A DNA stretch of 64,000 nucleotides from Crocinitomix algicola (GCF_001661595.2 NZ_LYPF02000007.1:230151-294150); one strand, 5' to 3'; shown: positions 16,951-26,177, counted from the stretch's first letter. A program made the numbers and translations. Notes: generated by a model from the sequence alone, not told the origin.

Positions 16951-19752
16951 ATGAGTCTATATTCGGATTATCTTAAAGAGATCGAAGAAAGAAAAACAGA
17001 ATCTCTTCACCCCAAACCAATCGATGACGCAGCTTTATTGAGTGAAATTATCGAACAGATTAAGGACAAAAACAACGAACACCGCAAGGAATCGCTTGAC
17101 TTTTTTATCTATAATGTCTTGCCTGGTACAACTAGTGCGGCTAGTGTAAAAGCAGATTTTCTTAAAGAAATTATTCTTGGTGAAGCTGTACTTGAAGAAA
17201 TTCAACCAGCCTTTGCATTCGAACAATTAGGTCACATGAAAGGCGGCCCTTCTGTTAAAGTTCTTTTGGATTTGGCTCTTGGAAATAATTTGGAAATTGC
17301 AAAAGAAGCTGCAAAGGTGCTAAAAACGCAAGTTTTCTTATATGAAGCTGATATGGAACGCTTGGATGCAGCGTATAAAGCGAATAATGAAATTGCAAAA
17401 GAAATCCTAGAAAGTTATGCTAAAGCTGAGTTTTTCACAAAACTTCCTGAATTAGAAGAAGAGATAAAAATAGTAACATTTGTTGCAGGTGTAGGAGATA
17501 TTTCCACAGATTTATTATCTCCAGGAAGTGATGCGCATTCACGTTCTGACAGAGAACTACACGGTCAGTGTATGTTCGAACATAACAAGGAGCAACAACA
17601 AGCTTTACTTGATTTACAGAAACAGCATCCGGATAAACGAGTGATGTTAATCGCGGAGAAAGGAACAATGGGTGTAGGGTCATCAAGAATGTCAGGTGTA
17701 AATAATGTTGCTTTGTGGATAGGTAAACCAGCCAGCGAATATGTACCTTTTATTAATATTGCACCAATTGTAGCTGGAACTAATGGTATTTCACCAATTT
17801 TCTTAACTACCGTAGGTGTTACCGGAGGAATTGGTTTGGATTTAAAAAATTGGGTAAAACAAAATGATGAGACTGGCAATTTAATTGTTGATGAAGAGGG
17901 AGAACCTATCTTAAAACAAAATTACTCAGTTGATACAGGAACGGTTTTAATTATTAATACCAAGACCAAAAAATTATTAGATGAGAATGGTAATGAATTA
18001 ATGGATATTTCTTCTGCATTTACACCACAAAAAATGGAGTTTATGAAGGCAGGAGGATCATATGCTATTGTCTTCGGTAAAAAATTACAAGCTTTTGCAG
18101 CCAAAACATTAGGCGTTGAATTACTGCCTGTTTTTGCACAGGCAAAAGAAATTTCTCATGAAGGACAAGGTTTAACAGCTGTTGAGAAGATTTTTAATCG
18201 GAATGCTGTGGGGACCTCAGGAGCAGTTTTACATGCAGGCTCTTATGTGCGTGCTGAAGTAAATATTGTTGGATCACAAGATACCACTGGTTTAATGACT
18301 TCGCAAGAGTTAGAAATGATGGCAGCAACGATAATTTCACCTATTGTTGATGCAGGATACCAGTCCGGTTGTCACACCGCTTCGGTTTGGGATTTTAAAT
18401 CGCAACAAAACATTCCGCGGTTAATGAAATTCATGAATGATTTTGGACTAATTACAGCGCGTCATCCAGAAAATAAATATGCGCCACTTACAGATGTAAT
18501 TCATAAAGTGTTGAATGATCTTACGGTAGATGACTGGGCCATAATAATTGGTGGTGATTCGCATACAAGAATGTCTAAAGGTGTTGCTTTTGGTGCTGAT
18601 TCTGGTACAGTTGCTCTCGCCTTAGCAACAGGGGAAGCGTCAATGCCAATTCCTGAATCTGTCAAAGTAACTTTTAAAGGTACAATGAAAGATCATATGG
18701 ATTTCCGCGACGTTGTTCATGCCACTCAATCTCAAATGTTAAAGCATTTTAAAGGAGAGAATGTTTTTCAAGGGCGCGTAATTGAGGTGCACATCGGTAC
18801 CTTACCATCTGATCAAGCTTTTACTTTCACAGATTGGACTGCTGAAATGAAGGCAAAAGCTTCAATTTGTATTTCACAAGATGATACGCTCATTGAATCA
18901 CTTGAAATTGCTAAAAGTCGAATTCAAATCATGATTGATAAAGGCATGGACAATGACAAGCAAGTGCTTCAAGGCTTAATTGATAAAGCGAATCAAAGAA
19001 TAGATGAAATTAGAACCGGTAAAAAGCCACCGTTAACGCCGGATGAAAATGCCAAATATTATGCGGAGTTTGTCGTTGATTTGGACGTGATAGATGAGCC
19101 AATGATTGCTGATCCGGATGTGAATAATGAGGACGTTTCTAAGCGATATACGCACGATACGATTCGTGAATTATCTTTTTATGGTGGTGAAAAGCATGTA
19201 GATTTAGGATTTGTAGGTTCGTGTATGGTTCACAAAGGCGATATAAAAATCGTAGCGAATATGTTGCGTAATTTAGAAGAGCATTATGGGAAGGTTGAGT
19301 TTAAAGCTCCGCTTGTTGTAACTGCCCCAACTTATAATATCATTGATGAATTAAAAGAAGAAGGTGATTGGGAGATTTTACAAAAATATTCAGGCTTCGA
19401 GTTTGATGATGCTGCTCCTAAAAGTGTCGCAAGAACGGAGTATGATAATATTTTGTACCTGGAGCGACCTGGATGTAACCTTTGTATGGGTAATCAAGAA
19501 AAAGCTGAAAAGGGAGATACCGTTTTAGCAACTTCTACCCGTCTATTCCAAGGTCGTGTGGTAAAAGATTCAGATCGTAAAAAAGGGGAGTCTTTATTGG
19601 CCTCTACACCAGTTGTGGTACTTTCAGCTATTTTAGGTCGTACTCCTACAATGGAGGAGTATCGAATTGCTGTAAAGGGTATTAAATTAACGCAATTTGC
19701 TCCGCCTTTAAAACAAATGACATCGAAACCTGGTCATTTACAATCTTACTAA
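16951..19752 (+). CDS. acnB: Aconitate hydratase B
   Basis: A 933-aa TCA-cycle enzyme isomerising citrate to isocitrate; members can also dehydrate 2-methylisocitrate. It has the AcnB architecture: an N-terminal HEAT-like domain (about 1-165), then a swivel domain, then the [4Fe-4S] core. Cluster ligands are visible as GSCMVHKGD (Cys near 758) and GCNLCMGNQ (two Cys near 844 and 847). It is about 65 residues longer than E. coli AcnB, with part of the difference in the charged stretch near residues 310-340. The 237-nt upstream gap shows no convincing promoter. Confidence 0.95.
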   Translation: MSLYSDYLKEIEERKTESLHPKPIDDAALLSEIIEQIKDKNNEHRKESLDFFIYNVLPGTTSAASVKADFLKEIILGEAVLEEIQPAFAFEQLGHMKGGPSVKVLLDLALGNNLEIAKEAAKVLKTQVFLYEADMERLDAAYKANNEIAKEILESYAKAEFFTKLPELEEEIKIVTFVAGVGDISTDLLSPGSDAHSRSDRELHGQCMFEHNKEQQQALLDLQKQHPDKRVMLIAEKGTMGVGSSRMSGVNNVALWIGKPASEYVPFINIAPIVAGTNGISPIFLTTVGVTGGIGLDLKNWVKQNDETGNLIVDEEGEPILKQNYSVDTGTVLIINTKTKKLLDENGNELMDISSAFTPQKMEFMKAGGSYAIVFGKKLQAFAAKTLGVELLPVFAQAKEISHEGQGLTAVEKIFNRNAVGTSGAVLHAGSYVRAEVNIVGSQDTTGLMTSQELEMMAATIISPIVDAGYQSGCHTASVWDFKSQQNIPRLMKFMNDFGLITARHPENKYAPLTDVIHKVLNDLTVDDWAIIIGGDSHTRMSKGVAFGADSGTVALALATGEASMPIPESVKVTFKGTMKDHMDFRDVVHATQSQMLKHFKGENVFQGRVIEVHIGTLPSDQAFTFTDWTAEMKAKASICISQDDTLIESLEIAKSRIQIMIDKGMDNDKQVLQGLIDKANQRIDEIRTGKKPPLTPDENAKYYAEFVVDLDVIDEPMIADPDVNNEDVSKRYTHDTIRELSFYGGEKHVDLGFVGSCMVHKGDIKIVANMLRNLEEHYGKVEFKAPLVVTAPTYNIIDELKEEGDWEILQKYSGFEFDDAAPKSVARTEYDNILYLERPGCNLCMGNQEKAEKGDTVLATSTRLFQGRVVKDSDRKKGESLLASTPVVVLSAILGRTPTMEEYRIAVKGIKLTQFAPPLKQMTSKPGHLQSY

Positions 19753-19757
19753 AAAAG

Positions 19758-19785
19758 TTAAATCAGCAGAATTTGACTGATTTAA
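19758..19785 (+). other. Hairpin preceding the acnB terminator
   Basis: TTAAATCAG and CTGATTTAA form a perfect 9-bp stem around a 10-nt loop, just after the acnB stop. It stands directly 5' of the true terminator and may help protect the 3' end. Confidence 0.45.
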
Positions 19786-19793
19786 AATGATTT

Positions 19794-19832
19794 AAACCGG
19801 ACAATAGCAAGCTGTTATTGTTCGGTTTTTTT
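19794..19832 (+). terminator. Terminator after acnB
   Basis: AAACCGGACAATA (19794-19806) pairs with TATTGTTCGGTTT (19816-19828) with one G-T wobble and a 9-nt loop, ending in a seven-T run. Confidence 0.9.
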
Positions 19833-19914
19833 ATGGGTTTAATTCCCGCTTATGGGCTTGTTAAATTCGCAATTATTCTTCAATTCTTGTACACAAATAT
19901 TTAAATTCGTTGTA

Positions 19915-20961
19915 ATGAGAAGTCAAATTTTGGATTGTATTGTCATTGGTGGAGGTCAAGCAGGTTTATCTGTAGCTTATTTTCTAAAGCGTAAAAAAGT
20001 CAATTTTTTAGTATTGGATGATTGCGAAAATCCCGGTGGTTCATGGCAATATACTTGGGATAGCTTAAAGCTATTCTCCCCAGCTCAATTTAGTTCGCTT
20101 TCGGGTTGGCAAATGCCAAAAACGATGGGCGATTATCCAACGAAAGATGAGTTTTTGAATTACCTTAGAGCATATGAAAAAAGGTACGATTTTCCTGTTG
20201 AACGCGGCGTTTTAGTCGATGAGGTTGTAAAGGTAGGTAAAGTCTTTGAGTTGAAAACCCAATTTGGAGTATACAAAGCTAAAACGGTTGTAAGTGCTAC
20301 AGGAACAGCCAAAGAACCTTTTATACCTCACTATGCGAATCAGCATAAATTTAAGGGAATTCAGATGCATTCGAGTGTTTATAAGAATGCGGATAATTTA
20401 AATGGAAAACACGTTCTGGTGATTGGTGGAGGAAATTCCGGAGCACAAATTTTAGCAGAAATATCTAAGGTGGCTACGACAAAATGGGTTACGTTAAAAC
20501 CTCCCGTGTTTTTACCTAAAGAAATAGATGGACGATATTTGTTTAATCAAGCTACAGCATTTTATTTGAATCAACCTGGTACAGAAAAGCGTCCTGCCTC
20601 GCTAGGTGATATTGTTCAGGTTGAATCTGTCAGAGAAGGATTAGAACGAAATGTTTTTAATGATGTACGTCCATTTGAGGAATTCACAGAAAGAGGGGTG
20701 ATTTGGCAAGATGGAATAGAAGAGGTGGTTGATGCAGTGGTTTGGTGCACAGGTTTTAAGCCAAATTTACGACACCTGAAAAGTTTGGGGATTGTCGACA
20801 ATTTTAGAGTTGAAACGGTCGGTACACGTGTTGTACATGAACCTAACTTGTGGTTGGTTGGCTATGGTAACTGGACAGGTTTTGCTTCGGCTACCATTTA
20901 CGGTGTTGGCAAAACAGCAAAACGAACCGTTGAACAAATTGTTGAGGTCTTAAAACGTTAA
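19915..20961 (+). CDS. FAD/NAD(P)-dependent monooxygenase-like oxidoreductase
   Basis: A 348-aa flavoprotein of the CzcO/ArsO-like flavin monooxygenase group. The FAD Rossmann motif VIGGGQAGLS is at residues 10-19 and the NAD(P) motif VIGGGNSGAQ near 168. The closing ATG-type motif WCTGFKPNLR comes near residue 278. ATG 19915 is chosen because it puts the first dinucleotide fold at the N-terminus; an upstream in-frame ATG at 19852 adds 21 hydrophobic residues of no family match. The substrate cannot be told and no arsenic genes are near. Confidence 0.82.
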   Translation: MRSQILDCIVIGGGQAGLSVAYFLKRKKVNFLVLDDCENPGGSWQYTWDSLKLFSPAQFSSLSGWQMPKTMGDYPTKDEFLNYLRAYEKRYDFPVERGVLVDEVVKVGKVFELKTQFGVYKAKTVVSATGTAKEPFIPHYANQHKFKGIQMHSSVYKNADNLNGKHVLVIGGGNSGAQILAEISKVATTKWVTLKPPVFLPKEIDGRYLFNQATAFYLNQPGTEKRPASLGDIVQVESVREGLERNVFNDVRPFEEFTERGVIWQDGIEEVVDAVVWCTGFKPNLRHLKSLGIVDNFRVETVGTRVVHEPNLWLVGYGNWTGFASATIYGVGKTAKRTVEQIVEVLKR

Positions 20962-21057
20962 TAAACGGGTTTAAAATTGTAAAATTCAAGCTAGTCTCCT
21001 GTTTTTGATGTATCTTGTTGTTCGCGCAATCATTAACCAATTAATCATAGTGAATTA

Positions 21058-21873
21058 ATGAGATTTTTTAGCATTTTACTGCTTTTAAACAGTTGGTCAA
21101 TTTTTGGTCAAGTCTCAGTACTTGGTGAGTCAGAATTTACCATTGGTAAACAAGTTAAATTGCATTCTAAGGTTTTGAATGAAGAACGGGTGTTAAACAT
21201 CTATTTGCCCCCGAGTTATGTGCAAGATTCAACGAAGAATTATCCTGTTATCTATTTGTTAGATGGCTCTGAAGATGAGGATTTCATTCACATTTCTGGT
21301 CTTGTTCAATTCGGATCTTTTTCTTGGATAAATATGGTGCCAGAATCCATAGTTGTTGGTATTGGGAATGTTGACCGAAAACGGGATTTTACTTATCCTT
21401 CATCCAATCAATTGGATCAAAAAGAGTTCCCAACCGCTGGTCATTCGGCGCAATTTATTCAATTTATAAGAGAAGAACTGCAGCCATTTATTCAAAATAA
21501 ATATTCAAGTTCTTCAACCAAAACATTAATTGGGCAATCATTGGGCGGTTTATTGGCTACGGAAATTTTGTTAAAATCGCCCGAATTATTCGATAATTAC
21601 ATCATTGTAAGTCCCAGTTTGTGGTGGGATGATGAACGTTTGTTATCAATAGAATTGACCGAATTGAATTCGTTGAAAAAGGTATTTATTGCAGGAGGAA
21701 AAGAAGGTGAAATTATGGAGCGTACCGCGAAAGAATTGTTTAAAAAATTGCAGGGTTCAGCCTCCAATCAACTCGATGTTTATTATGAATTTTTGGAAAA
21801 CAAAAGCCATGGGGACGCATTACATATCGCCGTTTATCACGCCTTTGAAATGTTATTTAAAGCAAAAGAATAA
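21058..21873 (+). CDS. Secreted esterase (alpha/beta hydrolase, Fes/IroE-like)
   Basis: A 271-aa exported hydrolase of the COG2819 putative esterase type. It has a signal peptide (MRFFSILLLLNSWSIFG). The core begins with VLNIYLPPSYVQDS and VIYLLDGSEDEDF, and the nucleophile elbow GQSLGG carries Ser161. The closing His is likely in ENKSHGDALH near residue 258. The family cleaves siderophore lactones, feruloyl esters or acyl esters; the substrate here is unknown. It converges with yceI, with a 7-bp inverted repeat (ACGGGTA 21878-21884 with TACCCGT 21903-21909) in the gap. Confidence 0.8.
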   Translation: MRFFSILLLLNSWSIFGQVSVLGESEFTIGKQVKLHSKVLNEERVLNIYLPPSYVQDSTKNYPVIYLLDGSEDEDFIHISGLVQFGSFSWINMVPESIVVGIGNVDRKRDFTYPSSNQLDQKEFPTAGHSAQFIQFIREELQPFIQNKYSSSSTKTLIGQSLGGLLATEILLKSPELFDNYIIVSPSLWWDDERLLSIELTELNSLKKVFIAGGKEGEIMERTAKELFKKLQGSASNQLDVYYEFLENKSHGDALHIAVYHAFEMLFKAKE

Positions 21874-21922
21874 CAAAACGGGTAATTCCGATAAATCAAA
21901 ACTACCCGTACATTTACGTTTG

Positions 21923-22432
21923 TTAATGGACTGGAATTAGAAAGTTAATTTTAACATCAGTCTTTTCTGGTTTTTTCTTTTCGTATCCGAACTTATAGTT
22001 GGCAGCTTGAATGATGGTTTCCGCTGTAAATATGTTATTTTCGAATCGAAATGTGATTTTTTCTTTCCGTTCGGTCTCTTTAATTTTCATGGTGCCATAA
22101 ACGACAAATAGTCCGCCTTCTTTTTGAATATTAGTTGACTTAAATGTCATTTTTGGGAACTTTTCAACGTCGAAAAAATCTGAACTTTTCAAGTGTTCAT
22201 CTCTCTTTTTTACACCGGTTTTTAGAGTAGAGACATCGACTGAACCTTCAATGTTTGAATTCATTAAATTGTTGGAATCAAATTTAATTTTCGCTTCAAA
22301 ACCGCCAATTGAACCTTCCGTTTTTTGCATGTCAGCTAAAAATGTGATTTTAACAGCATCTGTTTTTACAGTATAAGAGTTAGGTACGCTGAAAAGCGAA
22401 AATCCGAGAAAAAATGTAAATAAAGTTTTCAT
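21923..22432 (-). CDS. YceI-family lipid-binding protein
   Basis: A 169-aa exported lipocalin-like protein binding polyisoprenoids. A signal peptide (MKTLFTFFLGFSLFSVPNS) is followed by the typical YceI pattern: FDSNNLMNSNIEGSVDVSTLKTG, FFDVEKFPKMTFKST, GTMKIKETER (each shown in part). It lies 10 nt downstream of a DoxX gene and is probably co-transcribed with it. YceI/DoxX pairs are common in Bacteroidetes and often respond to redox or envelope stress, though that is family knowledge. Confidence 0.88.
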   Translation of the reverse strand: MKTLFTFFLGFSLFSVPNSYTVKTDAVKITFLADMQKTEGSIGGFEAKIKFDSNNLMNSNIEGSVDVSTLKTGVKKRDEHLKSSDFFDVEKFPKMTFKSTNIQKEGGLFVVYGTMKIKETERKEKITFRFENNIFTAETIIQAANYKFGYEKKKPEKTDVKINFLIPVH

Positions 22433-22442
22433 AATTTTAAAA

Positions 22443-22820
22443 TTAAAGAATTGGAATTAAATACGTTCTACCGACAATCACGAAAAGTATAAGTGCGAGC
22501 AGAAAAAGGTTGGTTAATACTGATTTGAATTCTTTCCGTTTTTGGTGGAGGAAAATCGCACCAATCATGGTTAATCCTAATCCAATTGCCGCAATTATTG
22601 CTAGGCTTGGTAGAATGTCGAGCAGCTGAGGCAGTATAAGTCCAATAGCTCCTAATATTTCTAATGCCCCAATGGTTTTAATGAAATTCAGAGGAGTTTG
22701 GTCAACCCAATCGCCTACTTTTTCTTTTAATTTAGCTTTTGGCAAGCTCATTTTCATAGAGCCGGCCATTAAAAACATCAAGGTTAAAATACCCTGTGTT
22801 ATCCATAATATAATATTCAT
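22443..22820 (-). CDS. DoxX-family membrane protein
   Basis: A 125-aa protein with four hydrophobic segments (about 5-20, 45-62, 68-88, 103-122) and the DoxX core motif LEILGAIGLILPQ. DoxX-like proteins associate with thiol, quinone or sulfur oxidation, but the biochemical role of this branch is unclear. It is the first gene of a two-gene unit with yceI, and its upstream gap carries two palindromes. Confidence 0.82.
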   Translation of the reverse strand: MNIILWITQGILTLMFLMAGSMKMSLPKAKLKEKVGDWVDQTPLNFIKTIGALEILGAIGLILPQLLDILPSLAIIAAIGLGLTMIGAIFLHQKRKEFKSVLTNLFLLALILFVIVGRTYLIPIL

Positions 22821-22832
22821 GATTTAACTTTT

Positions 22833-22848
22833 ATTTGTTGGAACAAAT
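22833..22848 (-). promoter_or_regulatory. Palindrome over the doxX-yceI promoter
   Basis: ATTTGTT (22833-22839) and AACAAAT (22842-22848) form 7-bp arms around GG. The site lies 13 nt upstream of the doxX ATG and overlaps a near-consensus -7 element read on the minus strand (GAAATTTG). A repressor site is the natural reading, but the regulator is unknown. Confidence 0.5.
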
Positions 22849-22873
22849 TTCGGTTAATTCCAATACAGCTGCA

Positions 22874-22887
22874 TTAATCTAGATTAA
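22874..22887 (-). promoter_or_regulatory. 14-bp perfect palindrome between crp-like gene and doxX
   Basis: TTAATCTAGATTAA is fully self-complementary. It lies 6 nt after the stop of the Crp-like gene and about 54 nt upstream of doxX. The position fits an upstream operator or activator site for doxX-yceI. Confidence 0.4.
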
Positions 22888-22892
22888 GAATT

Positions 22893-23465
22893 CTAATGCT
22901 TTTTAAGCATTTTACTTTTTATTTTACTCAGTGCTTCGGGTGTTACTCCTAAATAAGAGGCAATCATACGCTGTGGCACCCGCTGTACGATATCTGGATA
23001 TGTTTCAATAAAGTCTTCATATCGAGTTAAGGTGTCTGCGCTCATTAGTAAAATAATTCTTTTCTGAAGTACGCGAATTCTGTTCATTAACTGATTAATT
23101 TGATTCGGCACTTGCTTTGTTTCGAATAGGCGATTAAGTTTTATGATATCGTTTTGTTCGATGATTTCGAGTAAACTATCTTCTATACAGTCGACAAAAA
23201 GTAGAGCAGGAGCATTTTCTCTCCATTCAAAATCACTCACCATCCAGCCTTCAGATGCAAACATAAAGATATGTTCTTTCCCTTTTTCATCTATAGTATA
23301 AGCCCTTACCAATCCTTCTTTTACATAAAACGCCCTTCCTCCTGGTTCTCCTGCCCGCTGTAAAATAGTGCCTTTATTGATCTTGGTTTCTTTAATTTGG
23401 ATTGAACTTATTTCATGAGGAGAGAGAATGCCATTGGTGATTAATTTTTTTAATATCGATTTCAT
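22893..23465 (-). CDS. Crp/Fnr-family transcriptional regulator
   Basis: A 190-aa regulator. An N-terminal cyclic-nucleotide-binding-like barrel (about 25-120; GTILQRAGEPGGRAFYVKEG) is followed by a linker helix and a short C-terminal helix-turn-helix (RMIASYLGVTPEALSKIKSK, about residues 165-184). This is the common Bacteroidetes type. The barrel lacks an obvious PRxxELA-like cAMP signature, and no Cys cluster for Fe-S is seen, so it is not a classical Fnr. It probably governs the adjacent doxX-yceI pair, which is inferred from position. Confidence 0.88.
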   Translation of the reverse strand: MKSILKKLITNGILSPHEISSIQIKETKINKGTILQRAGEPGGRAFYVKEGLVRAYTIDEKGKEHIFMFASEGWMVSDFEWRENAPALLFVDCIEDSLLEIIEQNDIIKLNRLFETKQVPNQINQLMNRIRVLQKRIILLMSADTLTRYEDFIETYPDIVQRVPQRMIASYLGVTPEALSKIKSKMLKKH

Positions 23466-23558
23466 AGGCAGCCTAAATTTAAAAATTATACGCTGCGGAT
23501 TTTAAAAAAAAAGGATCTTTTTATCTTGTTATTTTAGGGTTTTATTAATTTTAAATCG

Positions 23559-24029
23559 ATGTACACCGTTCAATCCGAGCATTTCATTTCGCCTAAGAGG
23601 GTGTTGTTAATCTTACTTATAATACTCTTTATTTTGTTATGGCTGTTTTATGGAATAGGAGTTTATGGTATACTCTCGTTAATCTCTAGTGTTGTTCTGA
23701 TTTTTCAGTTTATGACATATAGTAGAACAACATTACGAATTACTGCGCTTTATTTGCAAGTGACTGATTATAGTTTTGTGAGGGGAGAGTATAAGAAATA
23801 CGCCATTGCATTGGATAAAATAAGTAGTAGCCATTATGAGGTAAACAAATTTGATAGGTGGGAATTGTTGCAGCGGCCCTTTTTAGAACTTTTATTTCCC
23901 AGTGGCAACTCTATTTTAATTATACATACTCAAGAAGTGAAAGGAATTAAGATTCCGTTCAATGGAAATGATAACGGATTGAAGCAGTTGCAAGAAAAAT
24001 TACCTGATCGGTACAAAAACGTTTTTTAA
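23559..24029 (+). CDS. Hypothetical membrane protein (PH-like)
   Basis: A 156-aa protein. Two adjacent membrane segments (about 14-34 and 36-52) are followed by a soluble domain of alternating beta strands (LRITALYLQVTDYSF ... HYEVNKF ... SILIIHTQEV). This layout resembles bacterial PH-domain membrane proteins, but no motif settles it. It is divergent from the Crp-like gene across 93 nt. Function unknown. Confidence 0.55.
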   Translation: MYTVQSEHFISPKRVLLILLIILFILLWLFYGIGVYGILSLISSVVLIFQFMTYSRTTLRITALYLQVTDYSFVRGEYKKYAIALDKISSSHYEVNKFDRWELLQRPFLELLFPSGNSILIIHTQEVKGIKIPFNGNDNGLKQLQEKLPDRYKNVF

Positions 24030-24078
24030 GGGTGAAAAATTGTTTTATTAATTAATGACTATATTTAATTTTAAAGTG

Positions 24079-25032
24079 ATGAAACACATTATTACACTCC
24101 TATTTTTATTGCCTTGCTTATTAGTGGCCCAGGTTGAATTTCCTCCATTACCTGAAAATAATGAAGATGATTTAGAGCGTCAATTGGCTAGGAACTATGT
24201 TCAGCTGTACCAAATTTCAGCATTTCCTTTTGAAAGGATTTATACAACTAATAAAGACATCGTCCGGTTAATCATTAGTTTGTCTTATGAATTAAAAGAA
24301 TTACCATTGGATATTCGCCAGTTTCAGTCCTTAAAACGAGTTGTAATTTCTGGTACGGCTATAAAGAATTTTCCATTAGGATTGTGTGAAATAACAAATA
24401 TGGAAATTTTAGAATATGGAAATAATCATACCACCAAAATACCTTCAGAAATAGGCAATTTAACAAACCTTACCTCATTGTCTTTAACCACTATGCCAAT
24501 CACGGAAATTCCAAAAGAAATTGGGCGTTTAAAAAAATTAACCGCTTTAAAAATTGCTGATAACCGGGGTAGGTGGAGTATTGCTGACCAGTCATTTAAT
24601 TTAATGGGTGTTAAAAGATTACCAAAGGAGATTGGAGAGTTGACAGAACTTGAAGAATTACAAGTTTATCGGAATGCTTTAAAAGAAATACCAAAATCAA
24701 TTAAAAATTTAAAAAAGCTAAAAAGATTGGTTTTATTTGGCAATTATTTGACCGAATTACCTGATGAAGTTTGCGAATTAACGAGTTTAGAATATTTGGA
24801 ATTAGGAGAAAATGAGTTGCGGGAACTACCGCAGAATATTGGAGATTTAAAAAATTTAAAAAGTATAAGAATTAATAATAATCCCATAAAATCAATTCCC
24901 GAAAGCATAACTAATTTACAAAACTTAAAGGCCATTTTTTGCAAGGAAACAGCTATACCGGAAGAAGACCTTATTGCGTTAAAAAGACAAATGCCCAATA
25001 CGAAAATATATAACGGCAAGTATATTGAGTAG
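24079..25032 (+). CDS. Secreted leucine-rich-repeat protein
   Basis: A 317-aa exported protein. ATG 24079 gives a signal peptide (MKHIITLLFLLPCLLVA, then QVEF); the in-frame ATG eight codons upstream spoils it. From about residue 70 to 300 there are about nine LRR units of 22-24 residues with the pattern LxxLxLxxNxLxxLPxxIxxL, for instance LTELPDEVCELTSLEYLEL. The repeats form a binding solenoid; the partner is unknown. No kinase or sorting domain is attached. A structured repeat element follows. Confidence 0.82.
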   Translation: MKHIITLLFLLPCLLVAQVEFPPLPENNEDDLERQLARNYVQLYQISAFPFERIYTTNKDIVRLIISLSYELKELPLDIRQFQSLKRVVISGTAIKNFPLGLCEITNMEILEYGNNHTTKIPSEIGNLTNLTSLSLTTMPITEIPKEIGRLKKLTALKIADNRGRWSIADQSFNLMGVKRLPKEIGELTELEELQVYRNALKEIPKSIKNLKKLKRLVLFGNYLTELPDEVCELTSLEYLELGENELRELPQNIGDLKNLKSIRINNNPIKSIPESITNLQNLKAIFCKETAIPEEDLIALKRQMPNTKIYNGKYIE

Positions 25033-25107
25033 CATTCATAACTTGGATGCTTATAGGTTTGATTTCAAAGGTTTTAAACTAAAGATAAGGTTGTTGTAAA
25101 AGCAAAT

Positions 25108-25212
25108 GGCTTAGGGCGCAGGGCACTGTTGGAGCTCACCGTCCGACTGAGACGGACGGAAGCGACTGCCCGAAGACCGCCCCAACCGAATTTATGAGGT
25201 TGGTGAAGCCCC
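25108..25212 (-). repeat. Dispersed structured element, copy B (variant closing stem)
   Basis: Read on the minus strand it begins GGGGCTTCACCAACC and ends TGCGCCCTAAGCC. The closing stem is GGCTT (minus, 25206-25210) with AAGCC (25108-25112), where the other copies have GCGTT/AACGC. Arm P2 is CCAACC/GGTTGG (25182-25187 and 25198-25203 on +). Arm P3 is CCGTCCG/CGGACGG (25139-25145, 25153-25159). GGGCA in the first linker can pair with TGCCC in the second. It lies between convergent LRR and FGE-sulfatase genes. Confidence 0.8.
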
Positions 25213-25217
25213 AAAAA

Positions 25218-26177
25218 TTAATACTCCACAACTTCCATGACAAAACGAAATCCACGATTTGCTGAAGTTGAATGGGCACTTTTATAGGTTTGACGCACTG
25301 AGTTTTTTAAATAAAATGCTGGATCGATATAGCTTCCGCCGTGTGTTATGCCCTCTTCAGCAACCATTTCAGAAACGTTGCCGGCCATATTGTATAAACC
25401 AAAGTTGTTTGGCCAGTAGGACTTGGAAGGGCTAGTGTAGTCAGCATGATCATTGGTAAAACCTGCTGTTCCGTCGTTGGCGAATGGTGAGGTGATGTAA
25501 ACCAGTTTTGGTATAAACTGACCATCTTCTGTCTTATAATAAACAGTGTCTCGGTAAGTATTTTCGCTGCCAATCTTAAGGCAGTTCGCTAAAAAATCGC
25601 CAGACGCATTTCTAATATAGGGGCCTGCCCAAGGGTATGTTGCAGTTTCATTCCCTCCATTTGCAGCGTAGATCCACTCACGTTCGGTGGGTAAACGATA
25701 CTTAACCTTCTTGAAAATGCGGTTGGGGTTATCGTTGTAAAGCTGTGTTAGCCATTCGCAAAATAGATTTGCTTGTTGAAAAGATACCCCAACGACTGGA
25801 TAATTGTGGTAAGCAGGATGCTTGTGATATAAATTTTCTAGTGGGTTAACGTTTTCATTTTTTCCACGCCAAACCGTGGTGTCTAGGAGGAGTTGGGTAT
25901 ATTTTTCGGGATCTTTTGATTGATGAAAATAAAGAAATTCTTGGTATTCTAAATTGGTCACTTCATGATTGAACATGAAAAATGGGTTGATTGTACTCGT
26001 TAGTGAATCATCTTGGGCTAATTGTAGTGTGCCCCCAGGAATCCAGACATATTCGGTGAATTCTTTAAGGAACTTTTTGGTAAGTTTTTCGATGTGCTTT
26101 TGATTAGCTACCGCTTGAGAAAGGCCTGTAACACAAATGAAAAAAGCAAAGTAAATAAATATTAAAAATTGTTTCAT
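25218..26177 (-). CDS. FGE-sulfatase/SUMF1-domain protein, GldK/GldJ-like
   Basis: A 319-aa exported protein with a formylglycine-generating-enzyme fold. The signal peptide is MKQFLIFIYFAFFICVTGLSQA. The domain opens with WIPGGTLQLAQDD near residue 44, continues with NHEVTNLEYQEFL, PVVGVSFQQANLFCEWL, YRLPTEREWIYAANGG and GNVSEMV, and ends with GFRF. The catalytic cysteine pair of true FGE is not evident, so a structural or binding role like the gliding proteins GldJ/GldK is more likely. There is no clear lipobox. No gld operon partner is adjacent. Confidence 0.78.
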   Translation of the reverse strand: MKQFLIFIYFAFFICVTGLSQAVANQKHIEKLTKKFLKEFTEYVWIPGGTLQLAQDDSLTSTINPFFMFNHEVTNLEYQEFLYFHQSKDPEKYTQLLLDTTVWRGKNENVNPLENLYHKHPAYHNYPVVGVSFQQANLFCEWLTQLYNDNPNRIFKKVKYRLPTEREWIYAANGGNETATYPWAGPYIRNASGDFLANCLKIGSENTYRDTVYYKTEDGQFIPKLVYITSPFANDGTAGFTNDHADYTSPSKSYWPNNFGLYNMAGNVSEMVAEEGITHGGSYIDPAFYLKNSVRQTYKSAHSTSANRGFRFVMEVVEY

